From contig MU400775.1 of assembly GCA_022578965.1 (NCBI GenBank), forward strand, positions 1 through 46,854: 46,854 bases of DNA, read 5' to 3'. This document shows, piece by piece, positions 24,209 through 35,289 of this stretch. This DNA comes from Xylaria sp. FL1777. Taxonomy: Eukaryota > Ascomycota > Sordariomycetes > Xylariales > Xylariaceae. Made by a program: the position numbers and the translations under genes. How positions within the stretch are numbered: the stretch's first letter is position 1; each line of letters opens with the position of its first letter. Under the pieces are notes generated by a model. That model worked only from the letters and a program-made list of their open reading frames with translations. It searched no databases and was not told the DNA's origin.

Positions 24209-24832
24209 CAGGGTTGGTAATTTAGTCCTTAGTCCAAATACTAGCCTAGTATATACTAGGCTAGTATTAGTATTAGTCCGGAAAAAAAAATACTAGGCTA
24301 GTATGGACTAATACTAGGCTAGTATTAGTCCGGGAAAAAAAATACTAGGCTAGTACGGACTAATACTAGGCTAGTATTAGTCCGGGAAAAAAAATACTAG
24401 GCTAGTATTAGTTCATACTAGCCTAGTATTTAGTATTTTGTAAAATTAATTTTTTAGCCTTTAAAATAAAGCTTTTCTTTAATTTTAAAAAGTATTTATA
24501 ATTCGTTTTTTAAGCTTTTTAAAACAATAAAATTTGTTTTATTAAATAATAATTATTCATTAAATTATTAATGTTTAGTATTTGTACTAGCCTAGTATAA
24601 TACTAGGCTAATACAAATACTAGGCTAGTTTAATACGTACTAGGCTAGTATTAGTCCGGAAAAAAAAATACTAGGCTAGTACGGACTAATACTAGGCTAG
24701 TATTAGTCCGGGAAAAAAAATACTAGGCTAGTACGGATTAATACTAGGCTAGTATAATACTAGGCTAGTCCGGACTAGCTTAGTATTAGTATTAGTATAT
24801 ACTAGGCTAGTACGGACTAATTACTAACCCTG
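24209..24832. mobile_element. hAT-like MITE (624 bp) with repeat-rich arms
   Basis: Terminal inverted repeats start CAGGGTTGGTAATTTAGTCC on the left and end GGACTAATTACTAACCCTG on the right (mirror CAGGGTTAGTAATTAGTCC), with an exact 8-bp TSD. The CAGGG end plus 8-bp TSD fits the hAT superfamily. There is no transposase frame, so it is non-autonomous. Both arms are packed with about twenty copies of ACTAGGCTAGT, often in blocks joined by AGTCCGGGAAAAAAAA. The arms flank a unique AT-rich core at about 24,430-24,580. The arms keep CpG, GpC and CCGGG, unlike everything around them. Confidence 0.88.
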
Positions 24833-24840
24833 TATATAAT
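24833..24840. repeat. Right 8-bp TSD of hAT-like MITE
   Basis: TATATAAT, identical to 24201-24208. Confidence 0.85.
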
Positions 24841-24966
24841 AAAAGTAATTAAGCAAAAAAGTTTTTTATTAAATAATTAAATAAGCAATAAATAAAACAA
24901 ATTAATAAATATAGCTATTAAACTAATATTAAAAATAGCAAAAAAAACAATTAATAAAAAAAGCAT

Positions 24967-24981
24967 AACGTTTTTATTATA
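24967..24981. repeat. Left target-site duplication of L1d
   Basis: AACGTTTTTATTATA matches AACATTTTTATTATA at 27177-27191 with one G/A difference. Confidence 0.75.
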
Positions 24982-27176
24982 TATATTGTATTACTTGGGC
25001 TAATGGCTTACTAGCTATACTGGTTTTTATTTTTTATATGTATAGGTAAAAACTGTGCTTGTAAGTTAAAAGCAAGCTATAAATAGCTTACTTTTTTTTT
25101 AGTAGCTAAGTAAAAACATCTTGTATTTATTTTTAAGTTATATTAGTTTTGCTATAATTTTATTAAGTGTTTTGCTTTTTACTTCTTTGTTTTTAAGTTG
25201 TTTGCTTATTTGCATTATGCTATTAATTAAGTATATATACTTTTATGTAATTATTTCGTAGTTTTTTTTTTCCTGTATTTTTTTTGTTTTATAGTTTGCT
25301 TGCTTTAATATTACTGTTTGTTTTATATTACTTATAGCAGTTTTTTTAGTTTTAGCACTTATTTAGCTAAGTATACTGCTTTTTTTTTTAGTCTTTTTTT
25401 AAACTTTTTTTTATTGTATTATTAATGCATTATAGTTTGCTTGTTTTAGTATTACTACTAGCTTTTTGTTATATTAGTTTTTTTATAACTAAGTTATAAC
25501 TAAGTTATAAGTAAAGTTATTTGCTTGTTATTTTTTAGTTTGCTTTTTGCATATTTATTTTTTAAGCTATTTTTATGCTTTTTATAATAAGCTTACTAAG
25601 TAAGCATAGCTTATAAATAGCTTATATATTAAGCAATATAAAGTAGCAATAAATAATAAGTTATTTTATTTAGCTATTTATGCTAATTTTTTTCTTTTTT
25701 AACTATTAACTTGATTATTTTTATTATTATTATTATTATATGTTTAGCTTATGTTTATTTTAGTATATTAAAGTGCTTAGTTTATAATATAATTAGTTAT
25801 TAATATGTTATAGTTATATAAAAATCTATTTTACTATAATTATTATGCTTTTTATAATACGTATTTATAACTAGCTTAGCTTAAATATATATATTAACTA
25901 ATATTAAGCTTATATATTTAAAGTTATAAGTTATTTTATTATAGTTTTTATTAGTTATTTAATTTATAGTATTAAATAAAATAACTAATAGTTTACTATT
26001 ATATAGTTTAAGCTTTTATAACTATTTATTGTTATGTTTTTTTGCTATAATGCTAATTTTTAAAATAAAAGTAAATGCTTTAATGCTTTGCGCTAAAATA
26101 TTACTAATACTTTTAAAATTTATATTTATTAAGCACATTAAAATGCTTAAGCTATACTATTATTATATTGCTTATATTATAGTAATATATTATGCATTTT
26201 TTATTACTGTTTTTTTTATGCTAACTATATAAAAATATTAATAACTTTTATACTTATAATATTATTAGCAAGTTTATTAAGTGCTTATAATATAAAAAAA
26301 ACAAAATAAGCGCTAAAAATAATAGTTATAGTTTTATAAGTACTTTTAACTATATTAATATTTATATATTTTTAAGCTTTATTTTATGCTTATTTTAATT
26401 ATTAAAGTTTTTTTAATTTTAAATGCTATTAATAATTTTTTAGCTTAAAAAAATTAATAAAGAACTTTAATTGTTTATTAAAGCTTATATAATTATACGC
26501 TATTTTTATATTAATAAAAATATTTAAGCTACGCTTATAGCTAATATATAACTTTAAGTTATAATTAAACAAGCAAAAAAAGCTATAGCAAGTAAAAAAG
26601 CTAAAAGTTTTATATAAATAAACTAATTAAAAAATATTTACATAATTTTTAAAAGTTAGCATTATTATATATTTAGTAGCTAAAAGTTTTAGTAAAATTT
26701 TAGTATTTAATACTTAATAAAGTTGTTTAATTGCTTTGTTTTTTTATAATATATACTTTTTAACTTTTATAGTTTTATATTTATAATTTTATGTTACTAT
26801 TTTTAATATTTTATTATATTATGCTTTATTTTAAAATTTATAAATGTAAACTTATAATAAGCAGCTTTTTTAACACTATAAGTAATAAATAGCTTTATAA
26901 CAAATGTTTTAGCTTTTGCTCCGTAATTATAGTAAACTTTTTTTAGCTTAAAGAAAAACTAGTATTAATGCTTAGCCGTTTTTGTTTTATATTTAAAAGC
27001 TTTTATTTTTATATTTTTGCAGCTACTTATAACTTAATTAGTTCTTTAGCTATATTATAATAGCTAAGCTTTTTTATATTTAAAACTTATTTAGCTATTT
27101 TACGTGCTTTTTTTAGGTTATATAATAACTAATAGCTTAGTTAAAAATTTGTTTGCTTTTTTAGTGTACCGCAGGT
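24982..27176 (-). mobile_element. LINE copy L1d (2195 bp, 5'-truncated)
   Basis: Collinear with the 3' 2.2 kb of L1b and L1c. The LINE 3' terminus is at 24982 and the truncated 5' end is at 27176. The 5' breakpoint falls at the same element position as in L1a. It lacks the reverse-transcriptase catalytic motifs, which lie further 5'. It is RIP-mutated; the small plus-strand ORF at 26029-26232 is noise that recurs in the sister copies. Confidence 0.8.
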
Positions 27177-27187
27177 AACATTTTTAT

Positions 27188-27201
27188 TATAATTAAATAT
27201 T
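27188..27201. repeat. Left target-site duplication of L1e
   Basis: TATAATTAAATATT, repeated exactly at 29307-29320. It overlaps the right TSD of L1d by four bases, so L1e landed at the edge of L1d. Confidence 0.75.
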
Positions 27202-29306
27202 TAGGTTTTAAATATAAAGAGGCTTAGCTATTACAACATAGCTAAAAAACTAATTAAGTTATAAGCAGCTATAAAAACACAAAAACAAAGGCTTTTAAAT
27301 ATAAAGCAAAAGTAGCTAAGCATTAATATTAGCTTTTCTTTAAGCTAAAAAAAGTTTACTATAACTATAAAGCAAAAGCTAAAGCATTTATTATAAAGCT
27401 ATTTATTATTTATAGTTTTAAAAAAGCTGCTTATTATAAGTTTACGTTTATAAATTTTAAAGTAAAGCATAATATAATAAAGTATTAAAAACAGCAATAT
27501 AAAATTATAAATATAAAACTATAAAAATTAAAAAGTATATATTATAAAAAAGCAAAGCAATTAAGCAATTTTATTAAGTATTAAACATTAAAATTCTATT
27601 AAAACTTTTAGCTATTAAATATATAATAATGCTAATGTTTAAAGGTTATATAAATACTTTTTAACTAGCTTATTTATATAAAACCTTTAGCTTTTTTATT
27701 TGCTGTAGCTTTTTTTGCTTTTTTAATTGTAACTTAAAGTTGCATACTAGCTATAAACATAGCTTAAATATTTTTATTAATACAAAAATAACATATAGCT
27801 ATATAAACTTTAATAAATAATCGAAGTTTTTTATTAATTTTTTTAAGCTAAAAAATTATTAGTAATACTTAACATTAAAAAAACTTTAATAGTTAAAATA
27901 AGCATAAAATAAAGCTTAAAAATATATAAACACTAATATAATTAAAAGTATTTATAAAATTATAACTGCTATTTTTAGTGCTTATTTTGCTTTTTTTATA
28001 TCGTAAGCATTTAGCAAACTTATTAATAATATTATAAGCATAAAAGTTATTAATGTTTTTATATAATTAGCATAAAAAAAACAGCAATAAAAAGTGCACA
28101 ATATATTACTATAATATAAATAATACAGTAATAATATAGCTTAAACATTTTAGCATGCTTAATAAATATAAATTTTAAAGCTATTAGTAATACTTTAGCA
28201 TAAAGCACTAAAGCATTTACTTTTATTTTAAAAATTAGCATTATAGCAAAAAAACATAATAATAAACAGTTATAAAAGCTTAAACTATATAATAGCAAGC
28301 TATTAGCTACTTTATTTAGTACTATAAATTAAATAACTAATAAAAACTATAGCAAAATAACTTATAACTTTAAATATATAAGCTTAATATTAATTAATAT
28401 ATATATTTAAGCTAAGCTAATTATAAATATATATTATAAAAAGCATAATAGTTATAGCAAAATAAATTTTTATATAACTATAACATATTAATAATTAATT
28501 ATATTATAAATTAAGCATTTTAATATATTAAAGCAAACATAAATTAAGCATATAGTAGTAATAATAATAAAAGTAATAAAATTAGTAGTTAAAAAAAAAA
28601 TTAGCATAAATAGTTAAATAAAATAACTTATTATTTATTACTACTTTATATTACTTAATATATAAGCTATTTATAAGCTATGCTTATTTAATAAGCTTAT
28701 TATAAAAAGCATAAAAGCAGCTAAAAAAATAAATATACAAAAAACAAACTAAAAAGTAATAAACAATTAACTTTACTTATAACTTAGTTATAACTTAGTT
28801 ATAAAAAAACTAGTATAATAAAAAGCTAGTAGTAATATTAAAGCAAGCAAATTATAATGCACTAGCAATATAATAAAAAAAAGTTTAAAAAAAAACTAAG
28901 AAAAAAAAGCAATATACTTAGCTAAATAAGTATTAAAACTAAAAAAACTGCTATAAATAACATAAAGCAAGCAGTAATACTAAAGTAAGCAAACTATAAA
29001 GCAAAAAAAATACAAAAAAAAAAAAACTACAAAATAACTATGTAAAAATGCATACACTTAATTAATAATATAATGCAAGTAAATAAACAACCTAAAAGCA
29101 AAAAAATAAAAAGTAAAACACTTAATAAAATTATAGCAAAACTAGTATAACTTAAAAGTAAATATAAAATGTTTTTATTTAGCTACTAAAAAAAAAATGA
29201 GCTATTTATAGCTTGCTTTTAACTTATAAGCATAGTTTTTATTTATATATATAAAAAATAAAAACTAGCATAACTAATAAGCTGTTAGCTTAAGTAATAT
29301 AATATA
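27202..29306 (+). mobile_element. LINE copy L1e (2105 bp, 5'-truncated)
   Basis: Reverse complement of the corresponding part of L1d, with a complete LINE 3' end at 29306 and an exact 14-bp TSD. With L1d it forms a tail-to-tail inverted pair of about 4.3 kb. The minus-strand ORF at 28059-28298 is the same antisense frame seen in other copies. Confidence 0.8.
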
Positions 29307-29320
29307 TATAATTAAATATT
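29307..29320. repeat. Right target-site duplication of L1e
   Basis: Exact copy of 27188-27201. Confidence 0.75.
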
Positions 29321-30631
29321 ATAAAAGCTTTTAATATTATTAATAAAAAAAAATAATATATATTTTATAGTAAAAAAGCTTTTTTTTTTAAATAGTTATA
29401 TAAATAAACTTTTTTATATTAAATTATATAATGCGTTTTTGCTTTAATAAAGCAATATTTTAGCTAATAATACTAAAAGCTAAAGTTTTTTAAAAATTTC
29501 TACTTTTTTTTTTTTTTTTTTTTATATATTTTAATATTTTATAATAACTTTACTATATATTAAAAGCTAATAATAGTTAGCTTTATTAATAACATTAACT
29601 TTATTATAGCAAACTTAAATATAAAGTAAAATTATAAAGCTTTAAAAATAGCATAAAAAACGTACAAAAATTAAATAAAACAATATAAAATAAAGTTTAT
29701 ATTATAAAAAAATAAATTAATATATTTTTTTAGTAATAAAATAGCATTTATATAAATAATATACTTTTTTAACGTAATAATATATTTAAAAAATAGCGCA
29801 AAGTTTTTAAAAATATAGTTTAATAAAAACATAAAATAAAAAAAACATTTAATAAAGCTTAAAAAAAAACTAAACATTTAGTTATATATAATAATTAAAT
29901 TATAAAACTTTATATAAAGTAATAATATAGTAAAAATAAAGCAAATATATATTATAATAATATAAAGCACTTTAGTTTATAATATAGCAATTTAATATAA
30001 AAACTTTAAAAAAAAACAAAGCAAAAAGCATTATTAATTTATTAGTAATAATTTAAAACAAATGCTTTAAATATATAGCTAAGCTTTTAAAACAATTAAA
30101 ATAAAACACTTAAAAACTAAAATAAAAATTCTTTTTGTTAATTTATATTTTAGTAATAAAATAGTAGCTTATAAATATTATATAAAAAGCTTAATAATTA
30201 AAAAATTAATTTAAAAAGCAATAAAAAAATTTAAAACTTTTATTTAAAATATAAAAGCTTAAAAAGCTAAAAACTAAATAAAAAGCAAGCTTATAAGCAA
30301 TAATAAAAGCATAACTAAAAAAGATTTAATATTAGCTTTAAACTTTTAGCAAAAAAAATAATTAAAAAAAAAAACTTAAAATTATATTAAAAAAAAAATA
30401 AGCAAATAAAGCTAAACTAAAACAAGTAATAATTACTTAATAATAGCTAAATAAAAGCTTAATAAAAATAAAGCTTTTAAAAAATATAGCAAATTATTAA
30501 AGCATAAAGCAGCTATAATAATATAAATATATATTAAAAAAATAAAGCTAAAAGCATTTTTATATAAAAAAAAAGTTTTAAGCTTTTTTATGCTTTTTTA
30601 TAAATGTATAAAAAAAAAAAAACTTTTTAAT
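29321..30631. other. AT-rich unassigned sequence
   Basis: No repeat partner or motif recognised. A T run of more than 20 bases lies at about 29,500-29,523. Small ORFs such as 29671-29877 (minus) are compositional. Confidence 0.4.
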
Positions 30632-31165
30632 ATATAGTTTTATATTATAATTTACTAAAAAACAAAAAAAATAACTATAAAAAAGCTTTATAGCTAAATT
30701 ATTATAAACTAACAAAAATTTATAACTAGCTATAAAAAAGCTTAAAGTTATAAATAATATTATAAAATAGCTATTTATTATTAATAAAATAGCAATATAT
30801 AATAAAGCAGTTAAAATAAAGGAAAATAAAAAAAAAAGAAAAAAAGCAAAAAATAAAAAAAAAACTAGCAAAAAAAGCAAAAGTGCTTTTTTAAAGCTCT
30901 TAAAAAACAAAAAAAAAGCTTTTATATGCTTTTTAAAAAAGCAAAAAGTTTAAAAGCTTTAAAAAAAGTTCTTTTACTTTTTAACTATTATTTTTTATTT
31001 AGCAAGCTAGTTAATAAAAACTAGTTATTATAAAGTAAAAAAACTTTAAAGTAGCAACATAAACATTATTACATAAGGTTTTTATCTAGCTTTTTGTATA
31101 GTTTTACCTATAGGTACACAAGTAAAAAAACCGCGCTGCAAAGCAGCATAGTAGGTTATTAATAA
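30632..31165. repeat. Dispersed direct repeat R5, copy 2, at the island border
   Basis: Direct repeat of 10677-11195. Its left part is as AT-mutated as the other copy, but its last 100-150 bp keep many more C and G (for example GGTTTTTATCTAGC and CCTATAGGTACACAAG). It contains a short hairpin GCTGC-AAA-GCAGC near 31136. It marks the junction of the AT block with the gene island. The 110-residue minus-strand ORF at 30578-30910 is antisense to a purine tract and is not a gene. Confidence 0.7.
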
Positions 31166-31822
31166 TAATAACCCCCTAAAGGTAAAGCAAACTCTGCTTA
31201 ACATTAACAATACACACTTCTAAACTCCTAATTAACTAGCTCGTTTATTCTGACAGGTATAAACCCAAGGACCATTCTGGTCTAAGGCACCTGAGATAAT
31301 AATCACAGAATTGCTTAGCAGCACTCAAGTCGGGTTACCTTTATAACAGCGATAAAGCGACAAGGTTCCTGGCAGGGTCCTTCCGAGGCAGGAGAAGATT
31401 AACGGCCCTTCTGCAGCATTTCAGCCACTAGCCGAACTATTACATCGTGTGGTTTTCGGGTAAGCCGGAACTCCATATTTCAATATTGTGTACAATGAAG
31501 ACTACGCAGTAGACATGAAATGTAACTGCAGCACATGTTTTCACCTCTGCCGGAATCTGATCTAAGTTCAGATAATGTGCAGTTGCCCTTGTTTAACTAC
31601 TAGCCTCAGGGATAAGTAAGATAAAATAGCTACAAATAATGTACTTTGGCTATATTTGACATTAGGTGCCTTAATGCAAAATTAATAAATCGAGATAATG
31701 AGCTACTTACCTGTAGGTAGCCAGTGTGACAATGCAAAACAGCAGCGCTACTACGGTGTCAGTGATAATGCTATATATCCCCAACAGTTAGTACCTCCCC
31801 ACCGCTCATATTAACGAGCACA
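31166..31822. other. Intergenic region upstream of the P450
   Basis: Normal-composition, non-repetitive sequence between the AT block and the P450 promoter. No RNA gene or convincing reading frame seen. Confidence 0.6.
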
Positions 31823-31831
31823 TATAAATAG
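31823..31831 (+). promoter_or_regulatory. Candidate TATA box of the P450 gene
   Basis: TATAAATAG lies 92 nt before the P450 start codon, a plausible distance for a fungal core promoter with a short 5' UTR. No experimental support. Confidence 0.5.
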
Positions 31832-31922
31832 AGGACAGTGCCCTATGGTGAAAGGGAATGTGCCACTCATTATCAACATTTGAACCTACGACTTCATATT
31901 CACACGATATGGAAACATAAGC

Positions 31923-33638
31923 ATGGATGTGATACCAGGGCTACTGAAAATCAACCATTTCTACGTATTAGGCGCCTTGAGCTTAATTGCCATATTACTG
32001 GTGAGCAAACTCGTTGGCTTCGTCCTAAGCGACCCCATCTCACAAGTTCCGGGGCCATGGTATGCTGGATACACGGAACTCGTCGCAAAGTACTTCTGGG
32101 TGACTGGGCGCAAGGCGTCCTATATCCACAATCTTCACCTCAAATACGGTATGGCGGCTCCCATCACTCCAGTAAAGGTAGAGCGTTCATACTAACTGCC
32201 AGTAGGCCCCATCGTCCGAGTCGGCCCTCGTGAGGTGTACATTGCGGATCCAAAAGCCATCCAGAAAGTGTTCACAATTAAAAACGAGTTTCCCAAAGCA
32301 CAATGGTACCTGGACTTTGCTCCTTTTGTTCGGACGATTTTCAATACACCAGATGTAGCTGTACATAGGCGCTTCAGGAGATTGCTCTCATCACCACTCT
32401 CCGAGTCGGGCCTTAAACCTTTCTTGCCGCAAGTCGAGTGCAAAGTCGACCTTGCTATGCAGGGGATGGAAAGAGAATATAAGACTCGCGGCGCGGCAGA
32501 CATTTACAAGTGGTGGCTTTTTCTAACGACTGATGTCATTGGCGAGCTGAGCTTTGGAGAGTCCTTCCGAATGCTCGAGAATGGAAAGGTTAGTGTTCGA
32601 CAGCCTCGTCTCGGCGAAACGGCGCCGGCTATTCGAGCTTCAACTAAACAGCTTCAGGTCAATCAATACATTACCGACCTACAGAACGTTGGCAAGTTGG
32701 CGTCATATCGGTCAACCTTTCCCTCCCTCTTCCAGCTCTCTGTCCGCTTTGGGATCCCAATTCCTATATTATCGAAGGCACAGATGTATACCAAGCGTAT
32801 ACGTAACTATTCCAAGGTCTCCCTTAATCGCCATAGCGCTATCGTAGAAAGAGAGGGCCCTGATGCCAGACCGACGGTTTTCACAAAAGTCTATGAGGCC
32901 CAGGGTGACATGAGCATCTCTCAGGACGAGGTTGGGGACCATGCGCAAGCATTTATCGTTGCTGGGAGTGATACTACGTCCAACACTCTGACTTATCTAG
33001 TCTGGTCTGTTTGTCGCGATCCCGAAATCAAATCTCGGCTTGTGGAGGCACTCGAAGTGCTTCCACATGGCTTTACCTATGAGGATTTGCGACAAGTGCA
33101 CATGCCATACCTTGAACATGTGATTGATGAGACTCTCCGAAGGTTCCCAGTTGTTCCCGCAGGACTGCCGAGGGAGGTGCCCGAAGGAGGAGCTGAGCTA
33201 TGTGGTCATCATATTCCAGCCGGATATACTGTGACGACTCAAAGTTACAGTCTTCACCGTGATGTGGACGCGTTTCCAGATCCCGAAAAGTTTGATCCGT
33301 CACGGTGGGAGAACCCGACACCAGCCATGAGGAATGCATTTATCCCTTTCGGTGGCGGCTCGAGAAGTGAGTTATCAAGTCCTTCAGTGAAATTCCCTCC
33401 GCCAAAACAAAATATGCCCTCACCGTGGGGGGAATGTACTAATTTGGCTGGCTAAACAGTTTGCATCGGGCTGCATCTTGCAAAAATTGAACTTCGATTG
33501 GCAGTGGCTCGGTTTTTTAAAACTTTTCCTAACGCCAGGGTGTCGTCGCTTGAAGGGATGAGCGACGAAGACATGTCTCCGAAGCTATTTTTCTTGGCTA
33601 GCCCGCAGGGGCATCGTTGCTTGATGGATCTTCATTAG
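31923..33638 (+). CDS. Cytochrome P450 monooxygenase, four exons, about 498 aa
   Basis: A haem-thiolate monooxygenase, expected at the endoplasmic reticulum. Inferred exons are 31923-32148, 32206-32588, 32658-33366 and 33460-33638. The 57, 69 and 93-nt introns have GT..AG ends; intron 1 has a TACTAAC branch site. The N-terminus has a membrane anchor (residues about 10-34) and a Val-Pro-Gly-Pro-Trp hinge. The I-helix has A-G-S-D-T-T-S, the K-helix E-T-L-R-R, then F-D-P-S-R-W. The last intron splits the haem-binding loop, which reads F-G-G-G-S-R-I-C-I-G after splicing, with the Cys ligand in exon 4. Length and all hallmark residues suggest a functional enzyme. Intron 2 is a multiple of three and has no in-frame stop; retaining it would give 521 aa. 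The sequence looks like fungal secondary-metabolism P450s, but substrate and CYP family are not assignable. The peroxisomal hydratase follows on the same strand. Confidence 0.93.
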
Positions 33639-34189
33639 GCCCCCTGTCCGTCAAGAACTATGGCCACGTACCAAGAATCATATGTGGAGTTGACAGGGCA
33701 AAAGTCTGCATTACCATAGAATTTGATACATGCCTGGCTTTCCGTGTAGATCAGCTAGCCGACCTTCAGAGTTTTTGCGGCGAGGTGCTGGAATTGTGGA
33801 CAATAGCTGAGGAACCCATGGCCTTTGGCTTCATCCTGTAGTTTAAGGGGAGTACCATCATTTCGAACGTCCAAATTAGCTTTTTGCCTATGCGAAGGAT
33901 ACCTGGGTAGTGGATCGCAGAACTCTGGCTTATCTTTCATGAGCCCCCTTGTTAGCTCGTAGTCACCCCTGGATGTGTGGGGATAGGTTAGGATATTTTG
34001 ACTCCCTGTCTAGCTATATTGCCGAGGTTGCTCCCTTCGCGGAGCCATTCACTCGCGTAAAGACACCATCTGCGTGGTATATATTCCTACAGTAGACATG
34101 AAGCTCCTGTTGTAGCCAATCAAGTTGTCGTAACTCCAGTAAGGGCGGAACAAGGCATCCCTTTACACATCATCACATCACAGGTGGAA
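33639..34189. other. Intergenic region between P450 and hydratase
   Basis: Holds the P450 3' UTR and the presumed promoter of the hydratase. Small ORFs here show no recognisable domain. No RNA gene seen. Confidence 0.6.
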
Positions 34190-35260
34190 ATGCATCTTAG
34201 TGATCGACCTGTAAAGCGAGCCGATGGCCGCTACGACAATGTCGACTTTCGCAAGGCCGTCGGATACAAGTTTCGTCCGATCAAATGCGCATACAACCGG
34301 CGTGACGTGTTGCTCTTTGTGAGTCCCCACCGTCCAGCCTTTCTTGACTTGCTCACATGCTTCAATCGATGGCAGAAGCAGCCGTGCTTGTATGACTGAC
34401 ACCCCAGTGGCTCGCCATAGGCGAACGCAATTGGTGTACAAGCCGATGAAAAACACTTTCTCTACGAGCTACATCCACGCTTCGCCGCGTTTCCAACATT
34501 CCCCATCAATCTTGCATTCAAGCAAACAGACCAGGATGTGTTCGATTTTGTCCAACGCACCACATCGGAGCCCGTGCCAGGCATGCCACCGTTCGATGCG
34601 CAACGCTCCGTGGACGGTGAGCGGGGCATTGAGATGCTGAACCCGATTCCGACCAGCTCGGCGGGACTGGACCTCGAGATCCATAGTAAGGTTCTCGGCG
34701 CGTACGACAAGGGAGGGTCCATGATCTCCGAGCAGGAGCACAAGTTGGTAGATGTCAAGACGGGGACGATCTATGTCAAAATGACCAGCACGGCGTTCGG
34801 CATGGGGCAGGGCGGGTACGGAGGTCCCAAGGGCCCCAGCAAGCCCGCTGTCAAGATGCCGGCGCGCCAGCCGGACGCCGTGCACACGTATAAGACGACG
34901 CCGGAGACGGCGCTGCTGTACCGATTGTGCGGCGACTACAACCCGATGCACGCTGACGATGAGTTCAGCAAGCGCGCAGGCTTCCAAGGCGCGATCCTGC
35001 AGGGCCTGGGCACTTGGAATATTGCGGCGCATGGGCTCCTGAGGGGGGTGGCCGATTCGGATCCCACGAGGCTCAAGGCATTTGGAGCAAGATTCAAGAG
35101 CGTCGTATACCCGGGTGATGAGCTAGAGACGTGGATCTGGAAAGCCAGTTCCGGCGGTGGACTCGATCACTACGTTTTCGAGACAATCGTGAAGGGCGAC
35201 GGGAGAGTTGCGCTTTCGAACGGCTATGCTAAGATCAGGCAGCAGAGCAGCAAGCTGTAG
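34190..35260 (+). CDS. Peroxisomal MaoC-type 2-enoyl-CoA hydratase, about 322 aa
   Basis: A hot-dog-fold hydratase that adds water to trans-2-enoyl-CoA, like the hydratase-2 part of fungal peroxisomal multifunctional enzymes. Exons are 34190-34318 and 34421-35260. The 102-nt phase-0 intron has a GTGAGT donor, a CTGAC branch site and a TAG acceptor. The N-terminal half has V-G-Y-K-F near residue 28 and F-L-Y-E-L-H-P after the intron. The hydratase-2 motif Y-R-L-C-G-D-Y-N-P-M-H (residues about 210-220) carries the catalytic Asp 215 and His 220. The last three residues are Ser-Lys-Leu, a canonical type 1 peroxisomal targeting signal. The start is the first ATG in frame; an upstream exon cannot be excluded. 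The frame is intact and GC-rich. Next to a P450 and a crotonase relic, it may serve a specialised acyl-CoA pathway rather than bulk beta-oxidation. Confidence 0.92.
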
Positions 35261-35289
35261 TAGGCATTGCGATCCAAATAGGAACAGAT

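Noticed and set aside
24209..24832. CRISPR-like array from the regular repeats
   Set aside because: The repeats are short palindromes without unique spacers, within terminal inverted repeats and an 8-bp duplication in a eukaryotic genome.
2225..28298. Recurrent 60-80 residue hydrophobic ORFs (2225-2419, 4424-4663, 12601-12804, 26029-26232, 28059-28298) as a small-protein family
   Set aside because: They are the same antisense frame in five LINE copies, rich in Ile, Leu, Phe, Lys and Tyr because of AT content. Their recurrence reflects the repeat, not coding selection.
30578..30910. 110-residue minus-strand ORF with strong hydrophobic runs
   Set aside because: It is the complement of a purine tract in repeat R5. 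The sister copy has an A run there and no ORF.
1..31150. Mitochondrial or organelle DNA because of the AT content
   Set aside because: No mitochondrial gene, rRNA or tRNA is seen. The content is nested LINE, SINE and MITE copies with transition-type differences, typical of RIP-affected nuclear DNA.
31838..32233. 131-residue ORF overlapping the P450 start in another frame
   Set aside because: It overlaps exon 1 and the first intron, has no domain and lacks the membrane anchor seen in the true frame.
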